The position numbers were made by a program, and so were the translations under genes. Positions 44,810 through 56,547 of a stretch of DNA of 64,000 nucleotides are shown here, piece by piece (position 1 is the first letter of the stretch; the number at the start of each line of letters is the position of its first letter). The notes under the pieces are model-generated. The model made no database searches. It was not told where the DNA came from and saw nothing but the letters and a program-made list of their open reading frames with translations. Source of the DNA: Toxorhynchites rutilus septentrionalis (taxonomy: Eukaryota; Arthropoda; Insecta; Diptera; Culicidae); NCBI RefSeq assembly GCF_029784135.1, contig NC_073745.1, positions 314,764,787 through 314,828,786 on the forward strand. Reading direction: 5' to 3'.

Positions 44810-45245
44810 TCTCTGTTCGTAGATCAATGTTACGGAAAAAATATCGGAACATTTTCGGAAAACTTTGAGAGAAAGTCGCAAAATTGAATTCCCATATGTG
44901 ATAACATTACATCGGAATAAACTTTGTTAGTCTATGCAATGTTTGCACTAACGAATATTTTGTTGTTCATAAAAGGAAATAGACTCTCAGGTTTAATAAC
45001 GCATTTTTAAAATGAAAATTATGATTGAAAATTTACTTTTCTGTATCAAACATGTATTCCATGTAATGAAGAAACATGTTATTTGCAAATGAATCAAGAA
45101 TCTTGAGCGAAACTTGTGCTTGAAAATAAATGTATAGTTCAATGACGAGTTTTGATAGAGGTACTAGGCAATTTATAGTAAAAGGCAATTGTAAAGGGTC
45201 AATTAGAAGATCAATTAAAAAGAGTTCTGTAAATAGTATAAAAAT
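44810..45245 (+). repeat. Diverged Helitron-like copy
   Basis: Matches 4080-4250 (GGAAAACTnTGAnnGAAAA...GAATTCCCATA) and the landmarks CCATGTAATGAAGAAACATGTTATTTGCAA and GATGAGTTTTG-like. The 3' end is truncated after GGGTCAATTAGAAGATCAAT, before the CTAG. Confidence 0.5.
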
Positions 45246-45959
45246 CTATTTTCTCAATACCAAGTGTTTGAGTTAGTTTTTCAAATTGACGTTTTTAAGC
45301 CCTTTGGTGAATGAATTGAGAAAGTCTGAGAGGAGTCCGAGAAAGCCTTTACAATTCAAAACATCATCACCGTTACACCAATAAAATCGAACACACTTCT
45401 AAATTCCCTAAAGCTGTCTTTCAGCGAAAAGTTGTAAACATTGCTTTTGATTACTTCGAATATTATTTTTGAATGCATCGACATTTTTTTAATGACTTAA
45501 GAGTGTTGAAGAACTTTTGGTGCTCATGAGAAGAACCGATGGGTTTGCCTGGTTTTGTGGAAGCAGAATTCGCGTGTGGTCCGAGGTGTTTACATATTTA
45601 TTTCCCCACCACCGTTAACTGTTTGATAACGTTTAAAATCTTCAACTTATGCGTATGAATAAATCATACACAACCAATCTCCACATAACGGTCTGGAAAC
45701 TAACGCGGTCGTCCTGTTTCACATTTTTCTTCTACTGTGCTCCTGTCTGTCAGTGCAAGCTCTGCATTATGCTTTCTTTGCTCATATTCTGAGGATGCAT
45801 TCTAAGGTGAAAAATTTTGCACGTTCGTTCAATACGGTAGCAAAGAAAACTAAGGTCGACCAGGGCGAGTACAATATTTATAGTGCTTTCACGGTCATTC
45901 GACGACATGCATCAACCGATGATCAATTTTTACTTCGGTGGACCTTCAAGCATATTTAT
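45246..45959. other. Unassigned intronic DNA
   Basis: 45390-45490 resembles 57540-57660 (CACACT(T/C)CTAAATTC...CTGTCT/CTATCT...GATTACTTC/CAGAATA), so an unnamed dispersed repeat is present. The open frame 45753-45962 has no known motif. Confidence 0.35.
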
Positions 45960-45961
45960 TA

Positions 45962-47240
45962 GGCTGTCAAAAAAGTCCTGCGGTATTTCCGCGAGGTGTC
46001 GTTGTAAGCGCGTAGTTCTAGTTGTATTCATTGTATCGAGTCATACTGTAGCTTGTTGGAAAGGTATTTTTGCGCGCTATAATATAGTCCTTAACAGTGT
46101 TTTGTTTGGTTAAGTCGCTCGTGAGTTATAGTGTCGCAAATATGGAGCAAAATAAAGAGAAAATCCGACATATTTTACAGTACTACTATGACAAAGGTAA
46201 AAATGCATCTCAAGCTGCCAATAAAATTTGTGCAGTTTATGGACCCGATACAGTTTCCATTTCCACCGCACAACGATGGTTTCAACGTTTTCGTTCTGGT
46301 GTAGAGGTCGTCGAAGATGCGCCACGCTCTGGAAGGCCTGTCGTCGAAAATTGCGACAAAATCGCTGAATTAGCCGAGAAAGACCGGCATAGTAGCAGCC
46401 GTAGCATCGGCCAAGAGCTGGGGATAAGTCATCAAACCGTTATTAACCATTTGAAGAAGCTTGGATTCACAAAGAAGCTCGATGTATGGGTGCCACACAC
46501 GTTGACGCAAAAAAACATCTTTGACCGTATCGACGCATGTGAATCGCTGCTGAATCGCAACAAAATCGACCCGTTTCTGAAGCGGATGGTGACTAGCGAT
46601 GAAAAGTGTGTCACTTACGACAACGTGAAGCGCAAACGGTCGTGGTCGAAGCCCGCTGAAGCGGCTCAGACGGTGGCCAAGCCCTCATTAACGGCCAGGA
46701 AGGTTCTGCTGTGTGTTTGGTGGGATTGTCAAGGAATAATCTATTATGAGCTGCTTCCCTATGACCAAACGCTCAATTCGGACCTGTACTGCCAACAACT
46801 GGACCGCTTGAAGGTAGCACTCATGAAGAAGAGGCCATCTTTGATAAACAGAGGCCGCATTGTCTTCCATCAGGACAACGCCAGGCCACACACTTCTTTG
46901 GTGACGCGCCAGAAGCTCCGGGAGCTCGGATGGGAGGTTCTTTTGCATCCACCGTATAGTCCGGACCTTGCACCAAATGACTACCACCTGTTTTTGTTCA
47001 TGGCGAACGAGCTAGGTAGTCAGAAGTTAGCCACAAAAGAGGCCTGTGAAAATTGGCTATCCGAGTTTTCTGCCAATAAGGAAGCGAACTTCTATAACAG
47101 GGGTATTATGAAGTTGGCATCTCGTTGGGAACAAGTCATCGAACAAAACGGCGCATATTTGACTTAAAACAGATGATTGTAACTAATTTTATGAACAAAT
47201 GAAAATTCAAAAAAAATACCGCAGGACTTTTTTGACAGCC
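45962..47240 (+). mobile_element. Intact mariner transposon
   Basis: The element is 1279 bp with perfect 27-bp inverted ends GGCTGTCAAAAAAGTCCTGC(GGTATTT) and TA duplications at 45960-45961 and 47241-47242. One uninterrupted transposase frame. Size and layout are those of an autonomous mariner. Confidence 0.95.
46142..47167 (+). CDS. Mariner transposase (DD34D), full length
   Basis: 341 residues from ATG at 46142 (MEQNKEKIRHIL). An upstream in-frame ATG at 46097 would add 15 residues, but the 46142 start fits the family length. The paired helix-turn-helix domain (about residues 1-110) contains GKNASQAANKICAVYG and IGQELGISHQTVINHL. WVPHTLTQKN is the WVPHEL linker motif. The catalytic triad is TSDEK, HQDNARPH and YSPDLAPNDYHLF, with 34 residues between the second Asp and the ND Asp. 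No stops. It excises and inserts at TA. Confidence 0.95.
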   Translation: MEQNKEKIRHILQYYYDKGKNASQAANKICAVYGPDTVSISTAQRWFQRFRSGVEVVEDAPRSGRPVVENCDKIAELAEKDRHSSSRSIGQELGISHQTVINHLKKLGFTKKLDVWVPHTLTQKNIFDRIDACESLLNRNKIDPFLKRMVTSDEKCVTYDNVKRKRSWSKPAEAAQTVAKPSLTARKVLLCVWWDCQGIIYYELLPYDQTLNSDLYCQQLDRLKVALMKKRPSLINRGRIVFHQDNARPHTSLVTRQKLRELGWEVLLHPPYSPDLAPNDYHLFLFMANELGSQKLATKEACENWLSEFSANKEANFYNRGIMKLASRWEQVIEQNGAYLT

Positions 47241-47242
47241 TA

Positions 47243-48309
47243 ATATATATTTGTGTGAACTCAATAGTTTGATTTTGAAACAGTTTTTAAATTTAAATTT
47301 CGGCTCAGTAAGTAACAAATATCACTCATATACTTTTTGTCTTTCGAAAGTGATTGTCATACCACTTCGTTCGGCCAGTAAAGAGGTATTTTCACTCAAA
47401 TCCTTGCACCCCAAACGTAACACTCTCGTTTTCAAAATTTTGAACTCACACTTCAGTATAGATGCAGCAATGATGTAGTCAAAAACTACAAAAGCACTCT
47501 CCACCAGATGGCATGAAAATCGACACGGTGCTTGTTCTGAACGAAATTACACCAGCAGCAGTATGCGGTATCAATTCATTAATTGTTTCGGGTAAAACAG
47601 CTATATCTGACATCAGCAATGAGAAAGACTGCTGCCTGCTAGCTGGAGCGAGACTGTGACTTGATTATTGATAATCGTCATGGTTTGAATTAAAAACGCT
47701 TCTCAGTTCATTCGAATTGAGGCCAAAAGGCCAATTTGGAAAAATTAACCAAACTCTCGGCCATGAGAAAGGCTCGCTGCCGTCTGGTCGTTAGCTGGAG
47801 TACTACTGAATCGTGAAGTAGCGGTGTATCGCAAGCAAACCTGTGTTCCACTGATTGCCCGGTTAGTTAGAAACATAAGATACGATCCATTAACAATGCC
47901 CGACCAATATTTAGCAAGTGCCGGACAGCAAACGTTTGCCTGGTGCATTACGTTTGCCCGCCTTATTTTTGTTTTGAAATAAAATACCGCGCCACAATAT
48001 TTCTATCCTACTACACTTTTTCTGAGTGGTTGTTTCTGTTGCAGTCGTTTTCTGCGGCGATTTATTCCAGGAACCGGCTATAAGAACACTTGCTGTTTTG
48101 GTCGAAATTAATGTGGCCCTCACCAAGTCCATATTACAATCGTTTGAACCTTTCTGTATGGCGCTTGATAAAATCTTATCCATATCCTAAGCATCACTTG
48201 AACAAAACTGTGCTCAGAACCTGTCGATGTTTTCGGAAGCGTATTGTACACATTATCGATGAATAATTCAAATAAATTTAAAAAAATAAAATAATCGTGT
48301 ACAAGGATC
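47243..48309. other. Unassigned intronic DNA
   Basis: Nothing certain. A faint histone-like reading on the plus strand at about 47790-47900 was considered and set aside (see rejected list). Confidence 0.3.
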
Positions 48310-48720
48310 GCAAAGGAGTAGAAAATGGTCAATACCACCATCTGCGCAGTGTTTAAACGTTTCAAGGAACGTTTGTCTGTTTCCTGGAGGGTTCAATCAA
48401 GACGTTCAAGTGGTACAGTGGATCGGAAATTGCGTCAGAACGCCATGAAGGCTTTCGAAGCGACTTTCCAGGACTTTCGAACGTGGAAGTGGTCAACCAA
48501 CAGTGCAGATAACGGATTAGATGTCATTCAGAAAGGGATGATCCCCGAACTGCCCGGAATACCGCCCAATTGATATTTGTTTGGGTATCATCAAAGCTAA
48601 ACTGGAGAAATGAAGTGAAATGGCTAAAAATCCTACTTCAACGGCCAAATACTGGAACAAGCAGCCGATGAGATTGACCAGTTCGAATTTTCATTCAAAA
48701 GGATTAAAAATCGCAAAACC
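48310..48720 (+). pseudogene. Tc1/mariner-superfamily transposase, internally deleted
   Basis: The N-terminal part reads VFKRFKERLSV and SSGTVDRKLRQNAMKAFEA, like the second helix-turn-helix of Tc1-like proteins. After a junction the C-terminal block NGLDVI-K-MIP and (in a shifted frame) CPEYRPIDICLGIIKAKLEK matches the end of DD37-type transposases, with Asp rather than Glu at the last catalytic position. The middle of the gene is missing. Confidence 0.6.
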
Positions 48721-50754
48721 CGTTTTTTCACGTAGGACTACGTCTTTCATTTCTATATAGGGGGGTCACTCTACGAAAAATGTAACGTTTATTAAGAGTT
48801 TTCAAATGCATACTAAGCAGAATCGTTCTTAGGATATATGTTATAATATACACCATTAGACGGCAAATTTATCCAGCTTTTTTTTTGTCTGAGGCATCAA
48901 AAGTGGAAATAATAAAACAAGTGAGCAATTTAACAAATAAAAGAGGTATGTTTTGCGAGCTGATGCGAAGGTAAATCATGTATTATGCATTCTTTCTTCC
49001 TACTTCGTTCCCATGATTGTTGTATGCAACACAAAATTGTTTGCAATAATTCGTTCTATCAAATAAATTAGCAAGACCGTTTTCGAATGTAAACATGTTG
49101 AAGTGATCAGATGTAAGATATCATGCATCACTCAAATTTCATGCAAGATTTCATCAAAACAACGAGGAAAGTGTCATCCATACTGTGATCGTTCGTTAAT
49201 GGGGCCGGAATTCAATTATCGAATTTCACTCGCTAACTGGACTGCAAAACAGCAAAAGTAAAACTTCAAATTGAAGATGACATCTATTATTGATACATAC
49301 TTGCTTTGCAGTCGAGTTAATGTACGCCCTGTTATAGATAAGTCCAATTGAAGATAGTCCAGTTAGTGAATGACTTCTGTATATGAAGGGGTGACGAACA
49401 TCTTAAGCCAGTGTCTTCCGCGTTGCGGCAACATGGGCAATTATACAGTGAAAAATGATATCAATACTAGGAGGATGCCAGTGAATATTATGCGAGGACT
49501 TATTGAGAGCGACATTACATTGCATCACAAAAAATGGAACGCACTAAAATATTAATAATTTTCATGACTCATATTCATAATTCTCAATGACTCAATTTCT
49601 TCTATGATAGATTGAACAGTAGAACTAATACGACTTGATTTTGATAGTCTGTAAACGAACATTATTTCACCAAATAAAAAAACTACTGCTACTGCCTTAG
49701 AATAAGACTAATAATATGAATAAGAATAAGAAATCACACTACCAGAGTTACCCATCAAAATTAAAGCAACTTCATGTTTTCATGTGTATTTTACCTCAAA
49801 ATATCACGAAATTGTAAGTATTTCTCGTTTCTGCTCCATAAACTTCATATTCAATGTAATCAATGGCGATATATTTTTTTTATTCATTGATCCACATATA
49901 CTTTATCTGTTATGTGTTGTGTCACACTGTTAATCATTAATCATTTTCAATTAGACAGTTGAACTGCCTGAAGCTTATTTTCTTTTTTATGTTCATTCCA
50001 AACCATTTGACGATTTGAAAACAGTTCTCAACAATCACTTTGCTTTGCGGAGCCACTAAAGATTGGTTCATACAAAACTTAATTCTATGTTTAGTGGGAT
50101 TCGACCGATTACTCGCGGTTTACTCGAGGTTAGAGGGGCAACAAAAAAAAACCCGCATTCAAACCAAAATAAGTACAGAAAATTTTCTTCTAATAAACTA
50201 TAACGTTTTTTAGTGATCTAAATTTTGTCGCACTGCCGAAAATATTTCCAGCTTCCAGCAGCTTTCGAATAGCCATTATAAATTTATTAGTGTGAACCGT
50301 GAAAATCACTGTTCAATGTCACGAGTTTCGAAAGAGATTCTAAAAATTTGTGACAATCTTGTTTAAAAAAAATGAAAATTTTAATCAAATTTGAGTTGCT
50401 ACTGTTGAAAATAATTCAATAACTATTTTCACTTCCATCCCTTGTTGGAAGCATTATCGTTTTGACTAGTGCTTTCCTTCAAATAGGTGTTTTTGAACAA
50501 TCAGTTTACGAAATAATATGACTGTGGGTTGCGATAAGTTTCAAATTAATCACTTCACTCGGGTTTATACTTTCAAACATTCTGCCGGTTTTCGGGTGGA
50601 GTTTCTATCGCTTTATGTTGTTCAAGGGATTTTAATCCATCCGCATTTCACTGTTACAAATTAACGATCAGATTTAGTCAAGGTCTCAAGGCTGAATAAC
50701 AATGAATAACATCGAACATTGAAGCATGCAATTTGGAAAGAAACTTTTACTTAC
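48721..50754. other. Unassigned intronic DNA next to P-loop exon
   Basis: AT-rich without recognised repeats or genes. Contains the 5' end of the 50-kb intron with its GTAAGT donor at 50749-50754 (minus strand). Confidence 0.35.
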
Positions 50755-50849
50755 CTATACTGGTGTCGTAAGCATGCAGGTATTCAGACGTCATAAATTG
50801 CGACACTAATGAACTTTTTCCGACAGCGGCACCACCCAACATAAGCACC
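50755..50849 (-). CDS. Rgk: RGK-family GTPase, exon with P-loop (G1)
   Basis: The 95-bp exon is flanked by a CACACACACAG acceptor and a GTAAGT donor. It reads VLMLGGAAVGKSSLVSQF and then MTSEYLHAYDTSI. GGAAVGKSS is the Walker A / G1 phosphate-binding loop. The split codons join to ...GPYK upstream and D-DDSGEK downstream. Its separation from the rest of the G domain by a 50-kb intron is the oddest aspect. Confidence 0.96.
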
Positions 50850-51082
50850 CTGTGTGTGTGTGTATTTGCGCCCGCCAAAAAGTACACCCAAAACAGCGAA
50901 ACCGGAAGCAACGATCGATACATACACCGTGTCCGTTTAACGCCAAGGTTGGGCCGATATGAAATGAGAGGAATAAATCATTATGAAACGTGGGAATAGT
51001 TTTCAGCCACTTTGTAGCAACACTCATCCGATGGACTCGGCTGTGGCAAAGTGCTCTCACCTAATGCACACAGGATACTCAC

Positions 51083-51193
51083 TTGTACGGACCTGACGCT
51101 GGGTTCGAGGTGCTGCTCTCCCTGCTGGACGCGAGGCTGCATGTGGCTGAAGTTCGGGCGGAACCTGCCCCCACCGCTGTCAAGTGCTCGGTG
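51083..51193 (-). CDS. Rgk: RGK-family GTPase, Ser-rich exon before G domain
   Basis: The 111-bp exon lies between a TACATTGCAG acceptor and a GTGAGT donor. The phase set by both neighbours gives STEHLTAVGAGSARTSATCS and then LASSRESSTSNPASGPYK. The longest open frame through this DNA is in a different phase (it would read QHRALDSGGG) and cannot be spliced to the P-loop exon. The peptide ends GPYK-VLMLGG, the usual entry to the G domain. Confidence 0.92.
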
Positions 51194-52074
51194 CTGCAAT
51201 GTATAACACAGACACACATATTTTAAAATGCACTTTTCAAACCATCTCCGACCGTCTGTGTCGTTGATGAATTCAATTAATTAAAACTGTTAATTAAATC
51301 TGTTTCATATGCTCGCTTTTGTAATGTACGGATATGTGTAGTGTGTTTATGTGCGCCTAGGGAGAATATTTTAACACTTCCTCTTTTCTGACTGTATATC
51401 AGTTTTCAAAATAAAAATGTATCTCTGTATCCATCTGGGATTCATCCATTAAGCAAATTAAAACTACTAAACCAAAATCCCATCATCAACAAAGGCATCA
51501 AAAGGTTTCTTCAGTTGTCATCTTTTGTCTTTTTGGTGACAAAGGAATGTATTTTTTTATTTTGTTTCCGTTGGCAAGATGGCTTTCCTCCATTGTCTCT
51601 TTACTATTGGAACACCGAATTTTCTCCATCCATTACGAAAATGTGTTCTTTCTTCTGTGGGGAAAACGGTCCTTTATTAAACGTTTACCGTGCTTTAATA
51701 ACTTTAAAAGCCGCTTTATTTCGACAGGAAATTAAGCGAAGCCAACGTTTTCTCCCATTGCTTTTGTTCCGTAATCCTCTCAGATAATTGAACGTTATTG
51801 GACTCGGTAGAAGTTGAGCGACGGAAGGAGGATGGTACATCAACGTGGCTCAAAGATTTTTTTCAAAGCCAACTTTTTTAATTACTCAAAATTTGTGTTG
51901 TATTAAGATGGAGAGGGCGAGAGAAGAAAAAAGATCCTAATGATTTTAATTGTAAAAGAATGTACTGACAGCTTCACATCCCGGAGAAGAACAAAAAAAT
52001 CTTCTCTCTGTCCCTTTGCCGTAAAGTAAATATTCCAGTTCAAGTATTTTCCGGGAATTAAACATCATACTAAC
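51194..52074. other. RGK intron without recognised elements
   Basis: Intron with canonical ends. No mobile element recognised. Short plus-strand open frames at 51515-51787 have no motif. Confidence 0.5.
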
Positions 52075-52224
52075 CTGGAGTTGGAACTGGCGACACTGGT
52101 ATTGGATTTACTGCGACGACTTTTGAGAGAATCGCCTCGATTTACAACTCCTTTGCCCGTGATGGAAAAGTGCCTCAGTCTGTAGTATTCCTCTTCGACA
52201 CCGGTGTTTGGCATCGATGCCACC
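52075..52224 (-). CDS. Rgk: RGK-family GTPase, N-terminal extension exon
   Basis: The 150-bp exon runs from an AATTTTTCAG acceptor to a GTTAGT donor. It reads VASMPNTGVEEEYYRLRHFS, ITGKGVVNRGDSLKSRRSKS and NTSVASSNS. The EEYYRLRHFSITGKGVVNRG block is the form I recall in fly RGK proteins, and the RRSKS stretch is a plausible basophilic kinase / 14-3-3 site. Phases match both neighbours. Confidence 0.94.
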
Positions 52225-53339
52225 CTGAAAAATTGAGAAAAGGAAACCATATGATCGATAATTTATTTTCTGTATATATCTTAAACATTTAATGTCTATA
52301 TTTTGAAAAATAAACTCAAAATTCAAAATTATGAGTCACGTCATTTAGAAATATAAAACAGTGAGACAGGGACAACACTATTCGCTAAAGCTAAGACATC
52401 GATGTACATCGGCACGCTCCAGCAGGACCAACTCAACGGATCTGTCACGGGTGGCAAGCGAATAGAAGGAATGTCAATCTGCTAGGGAATGATTAGTCAC
52501 CATCGCATTTTGACTAATTATTAGCTGATCAGTCGTAGAAAGAGTATTTCCGGGAAATCAGGCCCTTCGTCGAAACTGAATCCACCGCTATCCAACACTA
52601 TTCGAGAGTAAATCGTCAGAAATCTGCGATATTTCATTGTAAACCTTAACATTGAGTCGAACACCGATCAGCACTGTCCGAAGTACCGAATGTACCTCGA
52701 CAAATGCAGAGAGATCAGCAAATTGCTCATGAAAAAACGCAGCATAACCTAAGCTGTCTACTGGGCCGATCAGAAATCGACCCCTAAGTCCCCAGGGCAA
52801 TTCCGCGGTTACCACCTGATTTGACAGCACCGCCAATAGCTCTAAAGCAAAGTCACATGGCATAAGTGATGGGAATAGAGCTGTCGGAAGTTAAGGGGTG
52901 ATGAATAAACATGATCAATAAAAAGTAAGGTAAGCCATGTGTAGCATATGACAGAGAGTAGTAGAGGTTGACAAATTCAAATCTTCCTGTTTAAATGAAC
53001 AAAGGAAGGTAGTCCTTCAAGTTCCATTAAGTCGCAACCAAAAAGGTGTCAACAGCCAATGGAAGTAGCCTTCTAAATTCTGGAAAGGTTGTTGTCGTCT
53101 ATATTCTTCAGAGAAGAAGCTAGACAGTGGCGTAGTGTGGAGGGGGGGGGGGTGCGATCAACACAACAAAACAAAAAATCCGTATCCATAGGGTTGTAGA
53201 CAACTCTTTGGGCTTTTGAGGACAATATGATTTTGCTAAGAATCTACAATGTGTGACATTTTTAGAACTGTTTAATCTGTTCACTCGCTTTTCGCAGTTC
53301 CAACTGATCACTGAGAAATGTTCCTGAGCGTTTTTAAAG
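52225..53339. other. RGK intron segment, unassigned
   Basis: A minus-strand open frame at 52588-52863 has no motif I recognise. A G-run precedes TGCGATC near 53141. No element ends identified. Confidence 0.35.
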
Positions 53340-53560
53340 ATTGTCGCAAGCTCGATGGAGTGGGACGAGCTGGACCCCCAACACCTTCGGAACCTCGTGG
53401 AGAGTATGCCAAAGCGTTGTCAGTTGGTTATCGAAACTAAAGGGGGTCATATTGACTAATAATTATTTGTTTTATTATTTTTTTGAAATAAACCATGAAG
53501 TGGATTTTTTTATGTCATACCCTAAAAGTTCCCCTTTTAGGAACAAAAGCCATTTTTATT
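53340..53560 (+). pseudogene. Tc1-like transposase C-terminal fragment
   Basis: Reads SSMEWDELDPQHLRNLVESM then PKRCQLVIETKG, the conserved C-terminus of Tc1 proteins (WDELxxxxL...MPxRCxxVIxxKG), followed by GTGGATTTTTTTATGTCATACCCTAAAAGTTCC, a likely 3' end. The rest of the element is missing. A paralogous piece is at 24502-24635. Confidence 0.6.
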
Positions 53561-54180
53561 TTTCTAAAAAAAATTAATCAACGATACTGAACTCTACTAG
53601 TTACGTACTTTTACGTAGTATTGACTGGAATACCGAAAAGTTCGAAAAAAAATTGATATTGGAACACTTTGATTTTGAAGGGGGGAGAATTTTTTTTGCG
53701 CCCATCACTTTATTTTTTTCAGACGCACATTGGTATTTTGGATCTCTAAAAGGTTTACTGTACGTTGCAAAACTATTTGTTCGTGTAAATCAAGGGAAAC
53801 ACCCGGGTTTTCCGATAGCGATGATTATATTTCAATCAGCTTTAATCATCTTCCTAACCTCTATTGTCAATCACTTCTATTCACGTAGAATATAAAGTGT
53901 TTTGATCTTTCAAATGTAGAATGCTGTAATTTTAATATTCACTCTGTTGGATACAAAATTATACAACTCGTAATAAAGCTGTCATACTCGTAATAAAACT
54001 GCTGTCGGAGCAGTCATATCTGTTGGAAAACATTTCGTGCAACGACTGTGGAAATTTGAGGATGAAAGGGGAAGGAAACTGGATTGGGATGACACATTTC
54101 CCACAAGTGCAAGCAAGGCAAAAATTCCAAAGACAACTTCCTATTTTGAATAGCATAACAACTGACAACGTTCAACGTTT
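53561..54180. other. RGK intron segment, unassigned
   Basis: CTCGTAATAAA(G/A)CTG is duplicated near 53967 and 53988. The open frame 53653-53895 has hydrophobic stretches but no family I can name. Confidence 0.3.
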
Positions 54181-55207
54181 TGGTCCCCAATTCAATCACC
54201 ATTCAGCTTCATGCGTTCTCAGATGCTTCGGGGAAAGCATATGGTGCCTGTGCATACCTAAAAAAGTTGCAATTCACATGGCGCAACTAAAATAATATTG
54301 CTTTCGTCGAAATCAAAGGTAGCACCGTCAATCCATTCCACGACTAGAATTGTGTGGAGCGTTGCTAGCAACGCAGTTATCGGAACAGATTCTAGCGGCT
54401 GTCAAACTTAGCCCAGCGGTATATTACTGGACTGACTCAACATGCCTTTTACAATGGATAAGGGCAACTCCGTCTACATGGACAACTTTTGTAGCCAACC
54501 GAGAAGCGAAAATCCAACAGATTGCTGAAAATCGTCCTTGGAATCATGTTCCTGGATGCCAAAACCCCGCCGACCTCATTTCAAGAGGTGTACTTCCCGA
54601 AGGCACTTCAATCCACCTAGCGCCCCACATTTTGGAGGTTTGTGGGAGGCAGCGGTAAAATCGGCAAAAATCCATCTCATGAAAGTTATAGGCGATACGG
54701 TATTGTCCTTCGAGGATATGAGCACGTTGCTGGTTCAGGCTGAAAGTTGTCTGAATTCGAGACCTTTGATTTCAATGTCCGATGACCCAAATGAACTGGA
54801 GCCTCTCACTCCAGGACATTTTTTGATAGGAACTAGTATGCTAGTTCCAACTACCGGATACGAACGTCAGCGAAATTCCAATGAACCGAATAAAGCAACG
54901 GCAAGCCACCCAGAGGATATTGCAGTGTTTCTGGAAGAGATGGAGATCGGAGTATTTGGCACAGTTGCAGAAACGTACAAAAAGGTGTCAACCACCACTT
55001 CCCATTGCTGTAGGACAGTTAGTTATTGTACGCGATGAAAACTTACCACCAACTCGATGGAAAATGGGTCGTATTGTCCAATTACATCCTGGTATGGACG
55101 GAGTCGTCAGAGTAGTTATTTTGAAGACAGCTACCGGCCATTTCAAAAGATCAGTGGAAAAAATATGTTTATTGCCTCCAGCCAGTCATCCTCACGATAT
55201 TGAATGA
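54181..55207 (+). pseudogene. BEL/Pao retrotransposon pol remnant
   Basis: Successive, frame-shifted blocks of a BEL/Pao pol polyprotein are visible. RNase H: AFSDASGKAYGACAYL-like, YYWTDSTCLLQWIRATP and NHVPGCQNPADLISRG. Then, after a deletion that removes most of the integrase, APHFGGLWEAAVKSAKIHL, LNSRPLISMSDDP and LTPGHFLIGTS. In another frame comes the integrase tail GQLVIVRDENLPPTRWKMGR. No LTRs, gag or reverse transcriptase are present here. It is a dead, deleted copy inside an RGK intron. Confidence 0.85.
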
Positions 55208-56445
55208 AATTGCGATCAATCCAGTTTTGCGAGAGAATTTTCTTTTCAGAAATGTATCATTTCAGCGCGGGCGATTTTCAAAACTGTTGAAAGTAAAGAT
55301 GACAAAATAACGAGTTCAAAAAAAGTAATGGTGAAAGATACCATTATATTTAGAGTAGTAAATTGAGGAACCCTATGAAACCTAGAAGAATATGAAGATT
55401 GCTAAACGCAAAGAAGCGATGAAAAATGTAAAAAAAATAGGAAGGTGGTGTCCGAGCACCGATCGCATTGTTAACGTGGGACTTCAAGGCTAAAATGAAG
55501 GTACCATTGAATCACGCATCAAGGCCACCAAAAAATGAATAGACAGGTACACATATGCCAACATTCTATGTAAATCAAAAGCGTTTTTTTAAGTTTATAG
55601 CAAACAAACGTAGCAATGATACACTTTTTTCAGCTCCAAAAACATCTTTTATTTTTATTTGGTGTTAATGAAAAGTAACGAAAGGAGATACGGTTCATTT
55701 CTGTTTATGTAGGATTTGCCATCTGTTGGTTTCTTAACCATTAGAGACTATTGGAGAACATATTGTGTTTGAGAAAGTAATCGAAAACCGGTATCGCACA
55801 ATAAAACTTCATCATTAGTTACCCTGCTGAAAACTCGGAAAACAAATAGTAATGACCGTGTAAAAACAATTTCTCCCTCTTGAAGTTATAATTAACTCAT
55901 TGAGAAAGGGTTCACAACACCTGCAATTTACACGTTCTAACTAGGTTAGCTAGGTGCTATTGTTCTTTTTCCTCTGGGCTCACCACAGGGGTTTCCCATA
56001 GTTCCACAAAATGACCGGAAGGTGCTAAAGTGAAGCCACGTGTACGTGCTGTATAATTTGCTAATTCATTATAGCGGACCACGCCATTGCACTATGTACC
56101 GTATGATTTAACACATCTAATGAACCGTTTCGTGTCTGGAAAAGCTACAGACAGCGGAACGGAGCGACCGCAATCAGTAGCGAGGAATGATGAAAGATGG
56201 ATAATCAAATCGGGGAAAAAACTTCATGGTGGGTTTTCATTTTCATGATAACTTTTTCCTGGGTCCGATAAAGCATATCGCGTGACGGAATGGGAATAGA
56301 CCATATCCGGTGTTAATAAAAGTTTGTTTATGGCTGAGCAGAGCTTTCTGCTCACACACGGTCGAGGCAAACTCCTGCTGAGAATCGTTCTATTTCAACT
56401 GATGAGATCTTCATCTGTCATTCACGCATGTCAATTCGTACTAAC
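55208..56445. other. RGK intron segment, unassigned
   Basis: No element or gene recognised in this stretch. Confidence 0.4.
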
Positions 56446-56547
56446 CTGGACCGCTGCTGGGGCAAACAGAGTTGATTTGGTCGACCTGACGCTCGGCTGC
56501 CGGGTGTTTTGACGGACTGTGACCGGCTGTGATGTGGACTCCCATAC
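56446..56547 (-). CDS. Rgk: RGK-family GTPase, most upstream exon found
   Basis: The 102-bp exon lies between a CTCGTTCCAG acceptor and a GTTAGT donor. In the phase required by the next exon it reads YGSPHHSRSQSVKTPGSRAS and then GRPNQLCLPQQRS, joined as ...QQRSR-VASMPNTG. It is a Ser/Arg-rich N-terminal extension. It begins in mid-codon, so at least one upstream coding exon with the start codon exists. I could not find it in 56548-64000 on the minus strand. Confidence 0.9.

Larger units (their letters stand above)
833..50754 (-). other. RGK intron of about 49.9 kb
   Basis: The donor is G|GTAAGT just after 50755 and the acceptor is TTTTTCCAG just before 832 (minus strand). The flanking exons join in phase as ...DTSI-DDDSGEK. 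The intron separates the P-loop exon from the rest of the G domain. It contains nearly all mobile elements listed below and a tRNA-Leu gene. No host protein-coding gene was recognised inside it. Confidence 0.9.

Noticed and set aside
47760..47960. Histone H3- or H2A-like pseudogene
   Set aside because: A plus-strand reading (REVAVYRKQT...ARLVRNI) faintly recalls H3, and a minus-strand reading recalls H2A, but both are short, broken and mutually exclusive.
50981..51217. Minus-strand open frame QHRALDSGGGRFRPNF as a protein
   Set aside because: It is the wrong phase of a real RGK exon. Only the other phase splices into GPYK-VLMLGG.
54181..55207. Active retroelement or endogenous virus
   Set aside because: Only frame-shifted BEL/Pao pol fragments with a large internal deletion. 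No LTRs, gag or env seen.
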